Shown in pieces: positions 1 through 12,850 of a stretch of DNA of 64,000 nt. The translations under genes and the position numbers were made by a program. Origin of the DNA: Golubevia sp. BC0850 (taxonomy: Eukaryota; Basidiomycota; Exobasidiomycetes; Golubeviales; Golubeviaceae); assembly GCA_012976225.1 (NCBI GenBank), contig JAAVVG010000024.1:124001-188000 (forward strand). Direction: 5' to 3'. Below the pieces are notes generated by a model, which was not told where the DNA came from, made no database searches, and saw nothing but the letters and a program-made list of their open reading frames with translations. The stretch's first letter is position 1; each line of letters starts with the position of its first letter.

Positions 1-359
1 GACATCTGTGACTGTTTGAATATTTGGAGATCACTCATGGGAGACAGGAGCTTTGCAGTGATTGAGGCTGCATACAGTCGATTGGATGATAAGCACAGGC
101 TGATCCCAATTCGAGCTGAGCACCCCTCACTTAGACAGATAGGAGGATGGAGACGCCTCGCTACAATTCTCAAGATCAGTGAAGCTTTTCAAAGTCAACC
201 CAAATCTTGTCTAGAGACGCAGGAGGGATCAAAGTGAATCCCGCAGTGCTCCCTCCACGCAAGCACCAACTCCTTCGACACTCTGACTTCCAATCGCTCT
301 GCTTTTCTCCTTCCTAATCTGCTCTCTCTGATAAATTTTTGAGGTGTTTCATGACTCAC
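1..359 (-). other. intron or sequence beyond Snf7 exon 1
   Basis: This stretch follows the donor of the Snf7 first exon. On the minus strand I searched for the expected next exon (the alanine- and lysine-rich continuation of the Snf7 helix) and found nothing. Either the first intron is longer than 350 bases and the rest of the gene lies left of the window, or the gene is broken here. A short plus-strand reading frame at 16-237 has no recognisable content. Confidence 0.4.
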
Positions 360-537
360 CTCTCTCGTTCGTGGTGACATTTGCCTTTGCCTTCTTCAAC
401 TCCTCTTGAATCTTTTTGTTCAAGTGCTCCTCCTTCTTTTCCAACATCAAAAGTTGACTGCGTAGGCCAACGATAGCTTCGCGAGGAGCATTCTTGTTGT
501 CACGCTTTCCAACTAGCCAATTAGTCCAAGTCGACAT
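360..537 (-). CDS. snf7: Snf7/Vps32 (ESCRT-III, CHMP4-like), first exon only
   Basis: The 59 codons from the ATG at 537 match the start of the ESCRT-III subunit Snf7: an amphipathic N-terminus (MSTWTNWLVGKRD), then the helix 1 signature RSQLLMLEKKEEHLNKKI followed by EELKKAKAN. The family polymerises on endosomal membranes to drive vesicle budding into multivesicular bodies. The exon ends with a GTGAGT donor at 359-354, after one base of the next codon. The following exon is not visible in the 359 bases left of it. The gene diverges from the pseudogene to its right, with less than 300 bases between starts. Family assignment is firm. Completeness of the gene cannot be judged. Confidence 0.85.
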
Positions 538-831
538 TGAATGAGTTGAGAAAGAGAGAGTTAGGAAAGAGCGGGAGTTGGATGTTTGGCTTGGTCGAGC
601 AGAGAGAAGAGAAGCGTCCGACGATTGAAAATGGACTGAAAGCGGGGAAACTGGTTGAGGCTGGTTGAAAATTGATCTGGATCGGCTTAAGAAGAGGATT
701 CGGAGAAGACTTAGAGTAAAGGGAGAGAGGTCTTGTTGGTCTGGGTTGGTGGAGAGACATCGACTTCGATAGATCGCCTTCTCTTCTTCGTCAAGCTCGA
801 TCCCACTCGCAATCCTTTTCGTCCTTTTAGG

Positions 832-2486
832 ATGAGTTTGCTTGAAAGGTTAGCAAACTCCAAAACAGTCAAAGTAAAGGGTGGATCAAACAAGAGAGCA
901 AATCTGGCTACCGTTCCACAAGATGTTGGCCTCGTCTTCGCCAAAATGGTATCCGATTCTAAAGACGATGAAAACTATACCAATTGGCATCAAAGAGAGA
1001 AAGCAGAAAGGTGATACTAGTTCGGATTATCTCTTCAGCAGATCACATTGTCATGTTATAGATCATCAGTCTTGATAGAATCGCAACGATTGATCCACTT
1101 TCTCTTCCCTTTCTTTCAATGTAGGATAAGAGAGTACACCCTCAGATCCATCGCCAGAACCTGCAGACAGAACTACAATTTGTGGCTCCGATTCGCCCTT
1201 CAAAACATCAAACCCTCTTACGTAGGTCTACCATCTCTTTATCATCTGGTGAGAAAGAAGGACAGTCAAGGAACTCGTTTTGGAGAATTCGTTAAATTCA
1301 TTTATTTCGGTCCTACTGCTTATCTACCCTTTCAATTGGGCTTATCATTGAATCAAGAATTCACTTCACTGTCTAACACTAGCGAATCAGACGGAATGAA
1401 GGTTGCTTGTCGAGGATATTCATGAAAATTTAGATACCTAGAGACCTTGATTTTGGAAAACGCATGATCAATTTTCCCTTTACGACAAGTGATTAATGGA
1501 AAACCTGTACCACTGAAATGCTTCATCAACTCTTTGGAAACTCTTCATATAGGTCTTTGGAATGATCAGAACTCTCATTCAGACTTCACCGCCCAAAATA
1601 CTATCTGGCTTCTCACTTTCTGTGAGAGGATAGAGGAGGCATCGACAGCTTTCACTATTAGTTTCAAAGATTTAAATATATTTTAGACCATCATGAAGAA
1701 TTTAAAGGTTTATCAACTGTCAAGAAGCTGGCTCTTAGGCCAAAGTTCGTAGCCGAAGAATCGAGTAAAAAGACCTGGATTGGGAAGGATGAAGAATATC
1801 ACCAAGTCTGGAAAGGTGGTAACAAGAAGACGGAAACCATTTATAATTATCTTCAAATCACAAAAAGTTCAACTGCTCTAGAATTACAGAGTGATAGAGA
1901 GTGGTGCAATCCTGGAGATGAAACTTTCATTTTCACAGGTTGTCTGAGAGGTCTGGATTCATCTGTCGATACCTTACTTCACCTGCGATTAATAGGGGTA
2001 GCTCCAGATTTCCATGAACTCCATCAACACGGAAACCACAACCATAACAACGCAGTTCCGTCCGCAAGAGACTATTCTTCTTTCAAAGCTTTGAGGATAT
2101 TAAGTTTAGATTCCCTTCAACTTGGACGTCTTAGTAGTGACAATTCGGTTCTCCTTCCACAATCGTTAGAGATCGTAATCCTACCTTTCCATTATTTTAT
2201 CCCGGGAAGACCTGCTAGAGAATAATTCCGCGAAGAGATTTATCTGCAAGAGATGATCAACAAGAGGTCTCTTCAAAACAAGAGTTTTAAACAAGTCGTG
2301 GTGCCATCAAAACCGATTTCGATAGACGAACATATAGTGAATGAACCAGAGATTCTAATTGCATGGTCTTCTTCTAGAAGGAGGCTTGAAATGCAAAAAG
2401 TCTTCACTAGTGGCTCGGTGAAGTTGAGAAAAGCAAATCCTGGAGACCTTAGTAAGTTTTGGGCATTCTCTGAAAGATCCCCTTGA
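832..2486 (+). pseudogene. decayed F-box/LRR-like gene
   Basis: The first part (832-1011) has an F-box-like stretch (VPQDVGLVFAKMVSDSKDD). An intron at 1012-1122 joins in frame to REYTLRSIARTCRQNYNLW. Coding similarity in character (leucine-rich, LETLILENA, RGLDSSVDTLLHLRLIG, LRILSLDSLQLGRL) then continues through two in-frame TGA codons (1423 and 1465), a change of frame near 1680 and an in-frame TAA at 2223. A GTAAGT donor at 2454 suggests the original gene ran further. Three stops plus a frameshift make an active single protein unlikely. It is not closely related to the F-box genes at 24.9 and 41.3 kb. The F-box call is by pattern only. Confidence 0.6.
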
Positions 2487-4099
2487 CATCTTTCTGAACT
2501 TTTCCTTTCTTTTCTCTCTCGAATTACTTGCGTGTTTCTCAGTTGGCGAGGCTTCAGAGGTCTTCAACTCGAATCTTCGCTGGATTTCCGGATGAACGTT
2601 ACCTATCAAGCCGCTTTTGTCTTTTCTGCTTAATTTATTATGTATAGAAATTTAATCAGATCCTTTCTTATCTTCTGTTCTGAAACATCAATCTTTTCGA
2701 CATGGTGCGGCAATAGATTTCTGTTTCCGAGCTGAAGATTTCGGAGAGCGTTGCTTGGACTTTGACGAAGGGGTGGAACACGCTGGGTGGTCGGCTCCGG
2801 AGAATGTAAGTTATTTGAAGAAGAAGGGATGCCGAAAGTAGTAGAAGGAGGTTAAGAGCGCGGGTCATTTCCTGACCAAGCTGATCTCTCTCTTCGATGC
2901 ACCACCATTTTCACAGCTTAAGAGTTTAGGAAACTTCCTGAGACGCAATCATAAGCTCTTGGTGGATTATTTCACTGATCGTCAGGCCCAAATCCCTTCG
3001 CATATTAAATATTTCTTCCGGTAGAGGTGCTTCTTCGACTGAATCCAGAGTGCCCCTTCATGTTATACTCTTTCGTCTTCCTCTCTTCATTCTCATTCTG
3101 CGCGATCTTCCACTCCTGACATTGGCTTTCGCAGGCTTTTGAAAGGGCTAAACGCTAGGTCCAGTATTTCGCACCTCTTGTATCTTGTATACCGGGCGTT
3201 TCTAATCATGTTAATAATCACAATTTGTCAACTCCTTCTTTGGCCCAATCACGAACGCTACTGAAGCAACAATCGACAGTCATCGCACCGCGAAACTAAA
3301 AGTTGACTCGTTAAAGAATTCGTGAAGTCGTTATAAGATGTAAGAACAAGGAGCAAAAAATGTCAGGGAAGAGGGAAAACAAAACACAAAAGAAACGAAC
3401 GAGAACACGGAGAGTTATAAAGGAAGAGTCTACAGATTAAAAAAGGTGATACGAGGGAGAAGAAGAGAACAACAATAAGAAAAGAAGTTGTAAGAACGGA
3501 AGGGGAAAAAAGCTTGCAAAATATAAATTGGGTTTTAAAGGTTTTGGAACGTTGAAGGTTTACGAGGAAAGAAAGAGATTTGACGACAGAAGCGAAGAAA
3601 GCTTGGTTTCTCATAAGATGGCCCCAGCTGCTCCTGATTGGGAGGTTGGATTCCGAAAGTACGAGGGCCTGAGGGAAGAGGAAGGTTGTACTTGACGTAG
3701 AAGAGGTTTCAAAGAGAAGAGAAAGAAAGTCCAGTTGCGAAGCTAACAAAAGTAGAAAGTGGAAGGGAAAAAGTCTTGATTTGAATTTGAAGAAGGAAGA
3801 AGAAGAAGAACAGAGATAGAAGCCAAATGCGTGCGCTTTGTTGAAGGAGAAAGAGGACTCAAGAGCGTATGTTTGGCAGCTACGACGTTTGGAAGGTAAA
3901 CCAGAAAGATAAGAGCAGATTGTTTGCAGGTAGAAGGTTTGAGGAATTTGGAATGAAGAGGAAGAGGGAGAGTAGGAGGAGGAGGGGAGAGATCTGGGTA
4001 TCGAGCTTTGTTTGTTCCCCTCAACGAGAAGAATCAACCTTTGCTTTTTTTTCTGATTTGATTTGGTTGGACTTTGAGAAAGTAAGAGTCATTCTTGAT
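2487..4099. other. intergenic, right half purine-rich
   Basis: I see no supportable gene. From about 3340 to 4080 the plus strand is almost entirely A and G, so the minus strand is C/T-rich and gives a long but low-complexity open frame (3363-4037, S/F/L-rich) that I do not regard as coding. The stretch lies just beyond the stop of the kinase gene and may be its 3' untranslated region or spacer. Confidence 0.5.
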
Positions 4100-7000
4100 T
4101 TAACCCATATACCACCTACTTCTCAACCCTTCCATCCATCTACCGTAAAGTAAATCAGTTATCGGTGAACTTCTAACTTCATTGTCAGAACTGATACTAT
4201 CATCAACATAAGAACCAGAACTATTAGAAGCAGTGATACCACCATTGTGTTTCTCCTTAGGATTCAATTTATCTCTAAAAGTAGTAGAAAGGTTTTCTCT
4301 AGCTTGTTCATTAGAGTTCATTCCAAGAAGTAAATCTACGATGGTAGTATAAGCAAGGTTAGGATTCAATCCAGCAAGATCTTCAAAGCCTTTACTAATC
4401 ATATCTAAACTTTCGATTTCTCTTGCATCTAAATCTCTATTCTTGGCTTTTTCCATCACTGGAATGACAACATCTCTAACTAAAGTTTCACCAGCTCTAG
4501 CTTCTTCTTCGGAAGCCATGTCGGAAGCAGAAGCATCTGAAGTGTTTCCACCATCTGAACCTCTAGATTTACCTCTCTTATGTCCATTGATCTTGGACCC
4601 AGCAGCTGCACCTGCAGCTGCACTTTGAGCTGCATCTAAAGCACCATTACTAGTACGATTACGTAAAGAACCAATATATTCAGCAGAGATTCTGGCGGAA
4701 CCACCTGCATCTAAACGTTTAACCGGTCTGATAGTATCCATTCCAGAAGCTACATCTCCAGCACGTAAAACGGTTCCATTAATATCATGACGCTCATTCC
4801 AACTAGATCTTCTTTGACGTGAAGGATTTGAAGAAGTAGAAGGAGATGGAGGATTCCTTGAAGATCCATTAGTAGCAGTAGAGGTAGATTCGTCAGAACT
4901 AGCTTCACTTGAAGCTGCACTTTTCCCAACGTCTCTACTTGGAGGAGCGGCACCAGCTGGGAGACCTAACATTGATTCTTGAAGTCCACCAGGTTGCATT
5001 CCTCTAAAGCTATTCTTCAAAGATTCGACATGCATTGAAGGGGAGGTATCCTTTTCCTTTTCACTTGGAGTTGTAGGATAAGAAGCATTTGAAGTTGCAG
5101 GGGTTGAACCATCGGTACTTTCATCTCCATCATCAGTTCCACCACTTCCACTTCTTTTACTATCCACAGTTTCTCTACTACTTGAAGCTCTCAAACTTCC
5201 AATTTGACCTCTATCCGAAGTCTTAGATTCTCTGTTGAGAGTTCTAGAATCCATCGCACCCATGAGAGATTCAGCAGGTCTATGACCACCTTTCAAAGTA
5301 GCATAACCAGCTCTATCTTCACCCTCTTGAGGAGGTCCTCTTCCATCTTCAGCATAAACATCTACACTTTCATCGTCCTCTTCTTCTTCTTCCATATCCA
5401 TATTCGACATTCTAGATCTCATAGTATCGAATTGCCATTCGCTCATAACTGTTCCGTTTCCGATTCCAAACTGACTAGTCTCGGAAGCTTCAACTCCATG
5501 AGCTTGAAGATGATCTCTAACGATAGCGCCACCTCTATTAGCACCTCTGGCCTTCCATTCTTGATGTCTCTCAATCAATTCAGTCAAAAGGTTGGTTCTT
5601 CTGGCTCCTTTGATGAATCTATGACCCAGTAATTCCTTAGTGGTAGGTCGATGTTTCGGATCCTTGATCAAGCATAAATCGATGAAATCCTTGAAGGTGG
5701 TTGAGAATTGAGCACCTTCTAAAGTTGGAGGTTTGGCTTTTGGAATCAAGAACAAGACTCTCATTGGATGATATTCTGCTAGAGGTGGTTCTCCTTTGGC
5801 CATTTCGATGGCTGTGATTCCTAAAGACCAAAGATCGGCTTTGAAATCATAACCGGCTTGTCGAATGACTTCAGGTGCCATCCAGAAGGGTGTTCCGACG
5901 AAAGTGTTTCTTCGAGACTTGTTGCTTGAGAGTTGAGCGGCGACTCCGAAGTCGGCTGGTGGGAGATGAGGGTTGCAAACAAGAGAAATGATCAGATTCA
6001 TTGTCTTAAGGAGGAGAGGAGAGAAGAAAGTAGAAAGAGTGACTCAATCAAAACCCACTCACCTAGCTTGACCTTTCCACTAGCAGAGAGTAAAACATTA
6101 GCAGCCTTGATATCACGATGAATCTTTCCTTCATTATGTAGATATTCTAAACCCAACAGAAGCTCTCTACAGATGACTGCGATATGAGATTCAGAGAAAG
6201 GACCAGCTTTGAGAAGGTCCAAACAAGATCCTCCGGCTAGATACTCCATGACTGTAAGAAGGGTGGCGATGAGAGGAAGATACAGATTGATTCAGTATCT
6301 CAAAGTCTCAATAAAGATATTCCGCGCGGGAGAGAGAGGGCGACCCAAGATGAGAGAGTCTAACAATCCCGCCAAACTCAGGAGGTGGTTACCCTTTCTC
6401 CACTCCCCAAACCCATTCCAACCGACTATTAATGACTCACCGATCCAAAGTTTGTAACCTTTGACGAAACTACCATAATACCTTGTGACCCATTCACTAT
6501 CACATTGAGCCAAATGAGAGATCTCCTGTTGAATCTCACTGATATCATCATCAGAGTCTTCCAAATCGATTTGTTTGATTGCAACAATCTGCTTGGTCTC
6601 TTTATGAATCGCTTTATAAACCACACCGAAACTTCCAGTTCCTAACTTCTCTAGGAGAGTGTATTGTTCAGAGAGTTGGGCTCCTGAAGTCATTGGTTTA
6701 GCTGGAGATTGGGTGTTTGGATATCTGGTGGTGGTGGTAGTTGTACGTTGTTGAGGAGAAGAGGTTGCGCTTGAAGGAGCTGTGACTGTTTTTGCAGTCT
6801 TGTAGGAATCGTTTGATGAAGGTGCTGGAGATGAACGATCAGTTTGAGAAGAAGAAGTCGAAGAAGATGAAGATCTTGTTGGTGGTTGAGGAGTTGAAGA
6901 TGAGGCTTTACGGAAAGGTGATTTGGCTCGAGGAATCGATGGCAAAGTTGGCTGAGTTGAAAAGTAATGAGATATGAATGAATATAATTAGATCAGATAG

Positions 7001-7153
7001 AAGACAGGAGAAGAAGATAAAACAGAGAGAGATGGATGTCAGATTCAAAAGTACTGCCTCAGGGGTGCAACATATGAGGAATAGGTTCTACACCAAGCCA
7101 AGAGCACAGTCTCTTCGGGTCCGATGAGTATGGACAGCCTTCTCACTCACCAT
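4100..7153 (-). CDS. Ste20-family (GCK-III type) serine/threonine kinase
   Basis: Four exons fit: 7153-7151 (the ATG alone), 6951-6441, 6251-6063 and 5955-4100, giving about 852 residues. A Ser/Thr-rich leader of about 95 residues is followed by the kinase domain: glycine loop [13 protein letters not shown] (about 103-115), [22 protein letters not shown] typical of MST3/Sps1/Don3 kinases, catalytic loop [14 protein letters not shown], and [11 protein letters not shown]. The C-terminal 500 residues are mostly disordered and acidic, then a conserved-looking segment ([22 protein letters not shown]) near the end. Such kinases act in polarity, septation and the MOR/RAM network of fungi. The ATG is separated from the next codon by a 199-base intron; with that splice the protein starts [14 protein letters not shown]. 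Kinase family is secure; the exact orthologue (Kic1, Don3, Sps1) is inference. Confidence 0.9.
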
Positions 7154-8108
7154 GTTCTATTAGAACAATTCAACAAAAGATAGAAGAAGAGGTAAGAGAG
7201 CGCAAGGATGGATAGACGTCCGGGATCGAAACTTGAGTGTTGGTTGTGCTTCTCTAGATCGGTTAAGCTCGGGGATCAAGTTGAGGTCGTTAGAGACGTT
7301 AAAGGTTGAAATTCGTTAAGTAGGAAGAGTCAAAAAGGATCCAAACTTCTGATTCAGAGGATTGAAAAGAATATCGAAGTTGAGGATGAGGTGGTTAAAG
7401 AGGTGAATAGTGAATATGAATGGTTTGGGCAGATCGGGAAAAGTTCGATTTTGTCGATCTCAATTCAAGCCAAACATCAATCCAAGCCAAACAACTAACA
7501 AAAGATGCGAGGATTGATAACTGCGTAGTCCCATCTATCATCCCTTCTGATCTTGGCCAACTTCAACGAGACGCAAGCTGAGACTGCGACCTTGCTTTGC
7601 GTAGACGTATGAGTTAAATTCACCTCCCGAGCAGCTTCTCTGTTTCGTGATTTCAAAGACCTAGACGGTACATTCTTTGTTGTCTTTCTTGATGTGCTGT
7701 ATCAAAAGAAGGCTTCTCCACTAAAAGGGTTGAGACTTGAGAGAGTGAAAGAGGGGGACCTTCCTAGAAGGAGAACAACACCTCGACTGTGATTCAGATG
7801 GGATCATTAAATATCAAAATATTATAGACTTTCAAATCGAGATCGATCATGCACTTTGAAGGAGTTCCTGGAAGAGAGCTTCTTGAATAAGTGAGAAGCA
7901 GACGAACTTGCTCCTCTGATAAGGCTTCCCAGTTTCATCCTCTCCTCATTCCATTCAAACTTTGATTCACCTTCTTAATCATCTGACGAACTCAGATTCA
8001 CTCTGAATCTCTCAGAAATCATCAAATCAACGCATCAACTCCAGCTCGTCTTTCAACCGAAGCTCAAAAGGAAGAGAGAGCCAAGAGAAGAGGACTTCAA
8101 GATTCAAG
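7154..8108. other. divergent promoter region between kinase and Hook gene
   Basis: The 955 bases between the two start codons contain no coding frame I can support. They must hold both promoters and 5' leaders. No clear repeat or RNA gene was seen. Confidence 0.5.
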
Positions 8109-11100
8109 ATGTCTACTTCCGACTCTGAAGCCGAAGCTTTTCTAGCTTGGATCAAAGCCGTAACAGAGAAAGATGAAGAACTGAAACAAAAGATTGGTCC
8201 ACAAAGTTCTAGGCCTCTATTGGAAGTGGAGGACTTGTGTGATGGTTCCGTTTTGCTGGACGTTTTGGCTACTATGTGAGTTCTAGTCAAGGAGTGATCG
8301 TCGGGGGCAAACTGATGATACAGAACAAGCTGTATGATAGATGTGAAGAAATCTCTGGGGCAGTCTGAGCAGAGAATGAGTGAGAGCGGCTGGAAAGGTT
8401 TCAAGTAGTAAGCTGAGCGAGGAGGGTTTCACAGATAGGGAGGGCTATCTCTGATGGAAGAGACATGTAAGGATCTGAAGAATAAGTCATAATGGCTACT
8501 GTACACCATTTTCTGATCATTCGGAAGGGGAAGGGCTGCTATTCGTCAGTCTCCAGCCAGCGCTGGCACGAGAGATAGCGATGCTGTGGCCTCTCAGCTC
8601 TCTGTGATGCCTTCGCCTATAAGATCCCTATTTGCTCAAGGTTGATTGTTCAAGTCAGAGTCAGAAGTTCAGAATAAGAGCCGATGGAGTAGCCTGGCTC
8701 AGGGAGTCATGCTCCTCCTCCATCTCCTTCCCATCTGACAATCATCACCCTTTTCTAACAATCCCTTTCGGACTCGTACAGAGATCCGCAGCTTTTCCGC
8801 AACCCCCACCCTCCAGGAGGAGATGCCAAAGACAACTGGGTTCTCAAAATGGGAACTTTAAAAAGACTGTACAAGCTTATCATTCAATAGTAAGTCTCAT
8901 CCTCCAAATTCACGCATACATTCCCCTCAATTCTATCTTTGGGCTTTTATCTTCTATCGCAGAAGAGACTCTGACATCCTTCCCTCTCACCAATAGCTAC
9001 TCCGAAGAACTAGGCCGCTCAATCTCAGACCTTCCAAAACCAGACCTAGAAGAAATCGCCAGAAACTCCTCAACTTCCGAGCTTAACAAGCTTTGCACTC
9101 TAGTAATTGGGATCACGGTAGATTCAGATAGTCCTCGAAAGAACGAACATGTTGAAGCGATGCAAAGTCTTGGAATTGAAGATCAAAGGTCTTTGATGAT
9201 TGCTGTTCAGACCACTATGCAGTCTTCTCAGGGAGATGATTCGGAAGACAAATCTGATAGAGGAAAAGATGGTGAAGGAAACGGAAGTGCCAAAGATGAT
9301 GAAGAAGATGAAGGAGCCAATCAAGAAGGAGATATAAGCCAATCTCAAGATGGTTTAGAAATCGGAAATGAAAATCAAGAGGATACTTCTTACATCAAGA
9401 AATTGAGGAACGAGACGCTTTCAAAATCATCGAATTTACTTCCTGAACATGATCACAATCATGACCATCATTCTGAAGCTTCTAAATCTTTATCACCTCT
9501 CAATTTGAACTCATCTAATGCCGCCTCTAAAGAATTTGAGACTCGTTATAACAAGCTGCTAGAGGAAAATACTCAGCTCACTAATTCATTGGAAGACACT
9601 CAAAGTGAGAAAAAGGAAATTGAAATGGAATTGAAAAGTTTGAAATTGAAATTCGAAGAAGAGAAATCAAGTTCTAATGAGATTGGATTGAGGAAAGAGG
9701 TCGAGAGATTGAAGATTGATCTGAGAAGAACTGAGGATGCGGTTTTGGAAGCTGAGACTGAGGTTGAGAGGTTGAGTAAGATTGGTGAGACTAGTGGCAG
9801 AAAGGTGAGTGATGGCTTTGAGAACTCCCGAGAAAACTTCCGATTGGAGTTCTCAGTGCGTGCTTTTCATTTTCATCTTTCTGATTCAGAGCATTTCCTT
9901 CTCCTGCATCTTTTCAGATCGAAGAACTTCAAAAGAAATCGGACGAAGCTGCGAGGCTGAAAGATCAAGTAGATGAACTCAAACCTTTAGCAGAGAAGGC
10001 TCAAAGAAATGAGAACGTGATTGACAAGTACAAGAAAAAGTTGGAAGAGGCAGCTGATGTCAAAAGACAAATGAAGGTGAGTGCTGAAGGAACCGATGTG
10101 GAAATAGCAATCGAAACTGATCCCCTTCTCGATATCTCAGGTCATGGAAGGTCAGAACGCTGAACTGGTAGACAAGAACGCTGCTTTGGAAGATGAGTAC
10201 AAGAGGGTGGCCCAATTCAAACCTCTGATGGATTCTTACAAGTCGCAAATTTCCGAACTAGAAGGAAAAGCTTCAAATCTACAAAGAGATTTAAATTCAT
10301 CAAGATACGAAACAGAGCAAGCAGTTTCAAGATTAAGAGCCTCTGAAGATTCTCGAGCTAAAGAAAAAGAAGAAATGGAACTTTATCAAGACAGAATCAA
10401 GGAACTGGAATACGGTGCAAATGGCTCAAGCAGAAGGAAGAAGAAAGAAGTCAATGGTGAAGAGAGTGACACTTCTGTTAACGGAGCTGAAGGTTTAGTA
10501 GCTGCAGATGAATCTCTAGCTCCTGAAGATGATTCCATGAATGATGATGATGATTTAGATCCAGATCTCACTGGTGAACTTGATGACGCTCTAAAAGGTA
10601 CCACTATGACGGACTTGAAGATCAGAGTTAGGAAATTGGCCAGAGAATTAGAAGCGGCTCAAGCTAATAAAGCTGATGTTTCCAGGATTCTGGTCTTGGA
10701 AAATCTATTAGATGATTCCAATAGGATGAAAACCAAATACGAAAACGATTATCTGAAGGAGCATCAAGGGAAATTGGTTCTTATGAATGAATTGGAAACT
10801 ATTAGGAATGGAAAGTCTAGCTTAGGTGATGGACCTGAAGCTGCTCTTGCTCTGAGGAGAAGACTTAATGAAACTGTTGAAGAGATCGATGAGCTGAAGA
10901 AAGAACTTACGTCCTTGAAAGTCAAGAGTGAGAGGATGGAGAAAGAGCTTACGATAGCCAAGTCAGATCGTAAGTAGACCTTCTTGACCTCGTTTGTTCG
11001 TTCATCTTCTGATTCCCTGTTCTTAAATCTTTTCCCGACAAACAGTGACGTTGGTCAACAAGGATCAACTAGACATCCTTCAATCTCTCCGTTCTTCGGT

Positions 11101-12023
11101 TGACGTCGAAAAGCAAGGATTGGAATCGACCGTCTCTAGAATCAGAGAAGAGCTCAACAACTCAGAAGATAGGAACAAGATGTTGATGGCTCAAGTGAAT
11201 GGTCTCTTGATGGAGAAGGTGGATCTCCAAAGTGAAGGCATCGGTCACAGAGAAGAGGCTCTCAAGAGAGAGAGAAATCTCGGGTGAGTGAAAAACAAAA
11301 GAGAGAGATCACTTTGAGCTTCAATTTGGTTTGATCCAAACAAAATTCGATAGTATCACAAATACCCCTACTGATGGCTCTTGCTCCTTTCATCCCGCCT
11401 TACCACCAGTGAACTTCGAGCTTCTTTGGCTGGAAAAGCTCTCCCGAAAGAAGCGGAGGACCTTCTCACTGGTCTTCAATCATCCAATCAGAACTTAGAG
11501 TCTCAGCTCAAAGCAGCTCAAGACAAACTTCAAAAGGCTCGACAGGTGAGTCCTCTTTGCTTCGAAATGAGAGACCTCTGATTGGGTAAGCCCAAATTCA
11601 CCCCTCTTTCCTTCTATTTCTCTTCCTCTTCGTCGCCTACAGTTCATTCGACAACAAGATCGTCTTCTCAAAGAAAAAGAGCGCCAGCCTTCCGGAGAAG
11701 GAGGTGTTTCGTCAGAAGTGGTCAAGGTGAGAAAAGTTCTTGGCTTGCCCTCCTTACCTCATCTCTTCTGACTCGAACTCACGCACTACACATATTCACC
11801 CTCATTTATTCTTCTATCTCAGGGTCTCGAACAACAAATCACGAACCTCAAGAGAGAGCAATCTCTGATGTCTTCTGCCTACACCGAGCAAGGAGTCAGG
11901 CTATTGATTTCACTTCGTTCTCAGTCGAGATCTGGCAATCAGAGTACCTCTTCTTCTTCGTGGTTAGCCCAACAGAGGAAATCGGTAGCTTCTGGACTGG
12001 CTTACACCTCTAGTAGAAGATGA
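8109..12023 (+). CDS. hok1: Hook-family dynein adaptor (HokA/Hok1-like)
   Basis: Nine exons keep frame: 8109-8275, 8782-8889, 8997-9804, 9918-10076, 10141-10969, 11046-11283, 11410-11545, 11643-11726, 11823-12023, giving about 909 residues. The N-terminus is a Hook domain: AFLAWIKAV, EVEDLCDGSVLLDVL, then NWVLKMGNL-like DNWVLKMGTLKRLYKLIIQYYSEELG. Long coiled coils follow, including the YKKKLEEAADVKRQMKVMEG segment typical of Hook proteins. In fungi Hook links early endosomes to dynein and kinesin-3 for microtubule transport. An acidic insert (DDSMNDDDDLDPDLTGELDD) breaks the coil. The first intron is 506 bases, far longer than the others. The start is the first ATG before the Hook domain. 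Family assignment is strong. Confidence 0.92.
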
Positions 12024-12850
12024 AGTGGTGCTCGCCCATCTGTAATCTTTTTGGCACTCCCTTTACTTCCCCCTCTTTCATTCTCCAACCTTTTGTTCTA
12101 TCCTTGACTCTTTACACAATTCTGTTCGAAGATACCCTCAATTCCATCACAATGTTCCACCTAGACAAGACGACAGTATTACTCTTTGCCATTTCTAATT
12201 TCACAGACTCGCTCCCGTTCTTCCTTCACTGGTTCGCTGTTTTTTCCTTCGGGTTGGAAAACGTTCCTTTGCGAAGGATAGATGTTTCAAATCGAGATTT
12301 GCTGTTTCGGAAGAACGAAAGGGTTCAATGTCGTCCAGAGCCAAATTTTAGGTGGCCAAATTTGGAATTTCCTGCTGGTTCTCCAACTACACCACCCACC
12401 TCGGCGATTCTTTGGCCAAGAAGCTACTCTTTGAGAAACTCCAAGGGAATTCAAAAAGGAGCCTCAAAGGAAGAGGGAAACTCTTTCCACTTCAAAGGGA
12501 TTCAATCCTCTCTGTTCTCTTCCCCAGCAGAATCCATTGCTAATCCCACAGTCATCCACCTTTCCTTCATCTCCTTCCCTTTCATCAAACCCTCAAATGG
12601 ATTCACGTGAAGTTTAATTTTGAATCCTAGTTCAAACTCACTTAGTGGGCAGCAAGAGTATCTTTGCTCCTTCCAAGCCTCAATCAGATTCACCTCACCA
12701 GGCTTCCATCTTCATCTTCTTTTCAACTTCTTCTCTTCACCTTTCTTTCGGCTTCAATCAACTTCCTGTTTATATTAAACTCTTTTCTTTTCTTCGTCTT
12801 TTCCAGTCTCTAACATCCACAAGTTCCTCTAATTTCTTCAATCTCTTAAC
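12024..12850. other. intergenic, pyrimidine-rich
   Basis: No gene supported. The plus strand is rich in T and C, giving several overlapping open frames without recognisable content. It probably combines the Hook 3' end and the promoter and leader of the next gene. Confidence 0.5.

Noticed and set aside
3363-4037. 224-codon open frame on the minus strand
   Set aside because: It is a by-product of the C/T-rich strand: only S, F, L, P-rich low complexity, no domain, no splice or start context.
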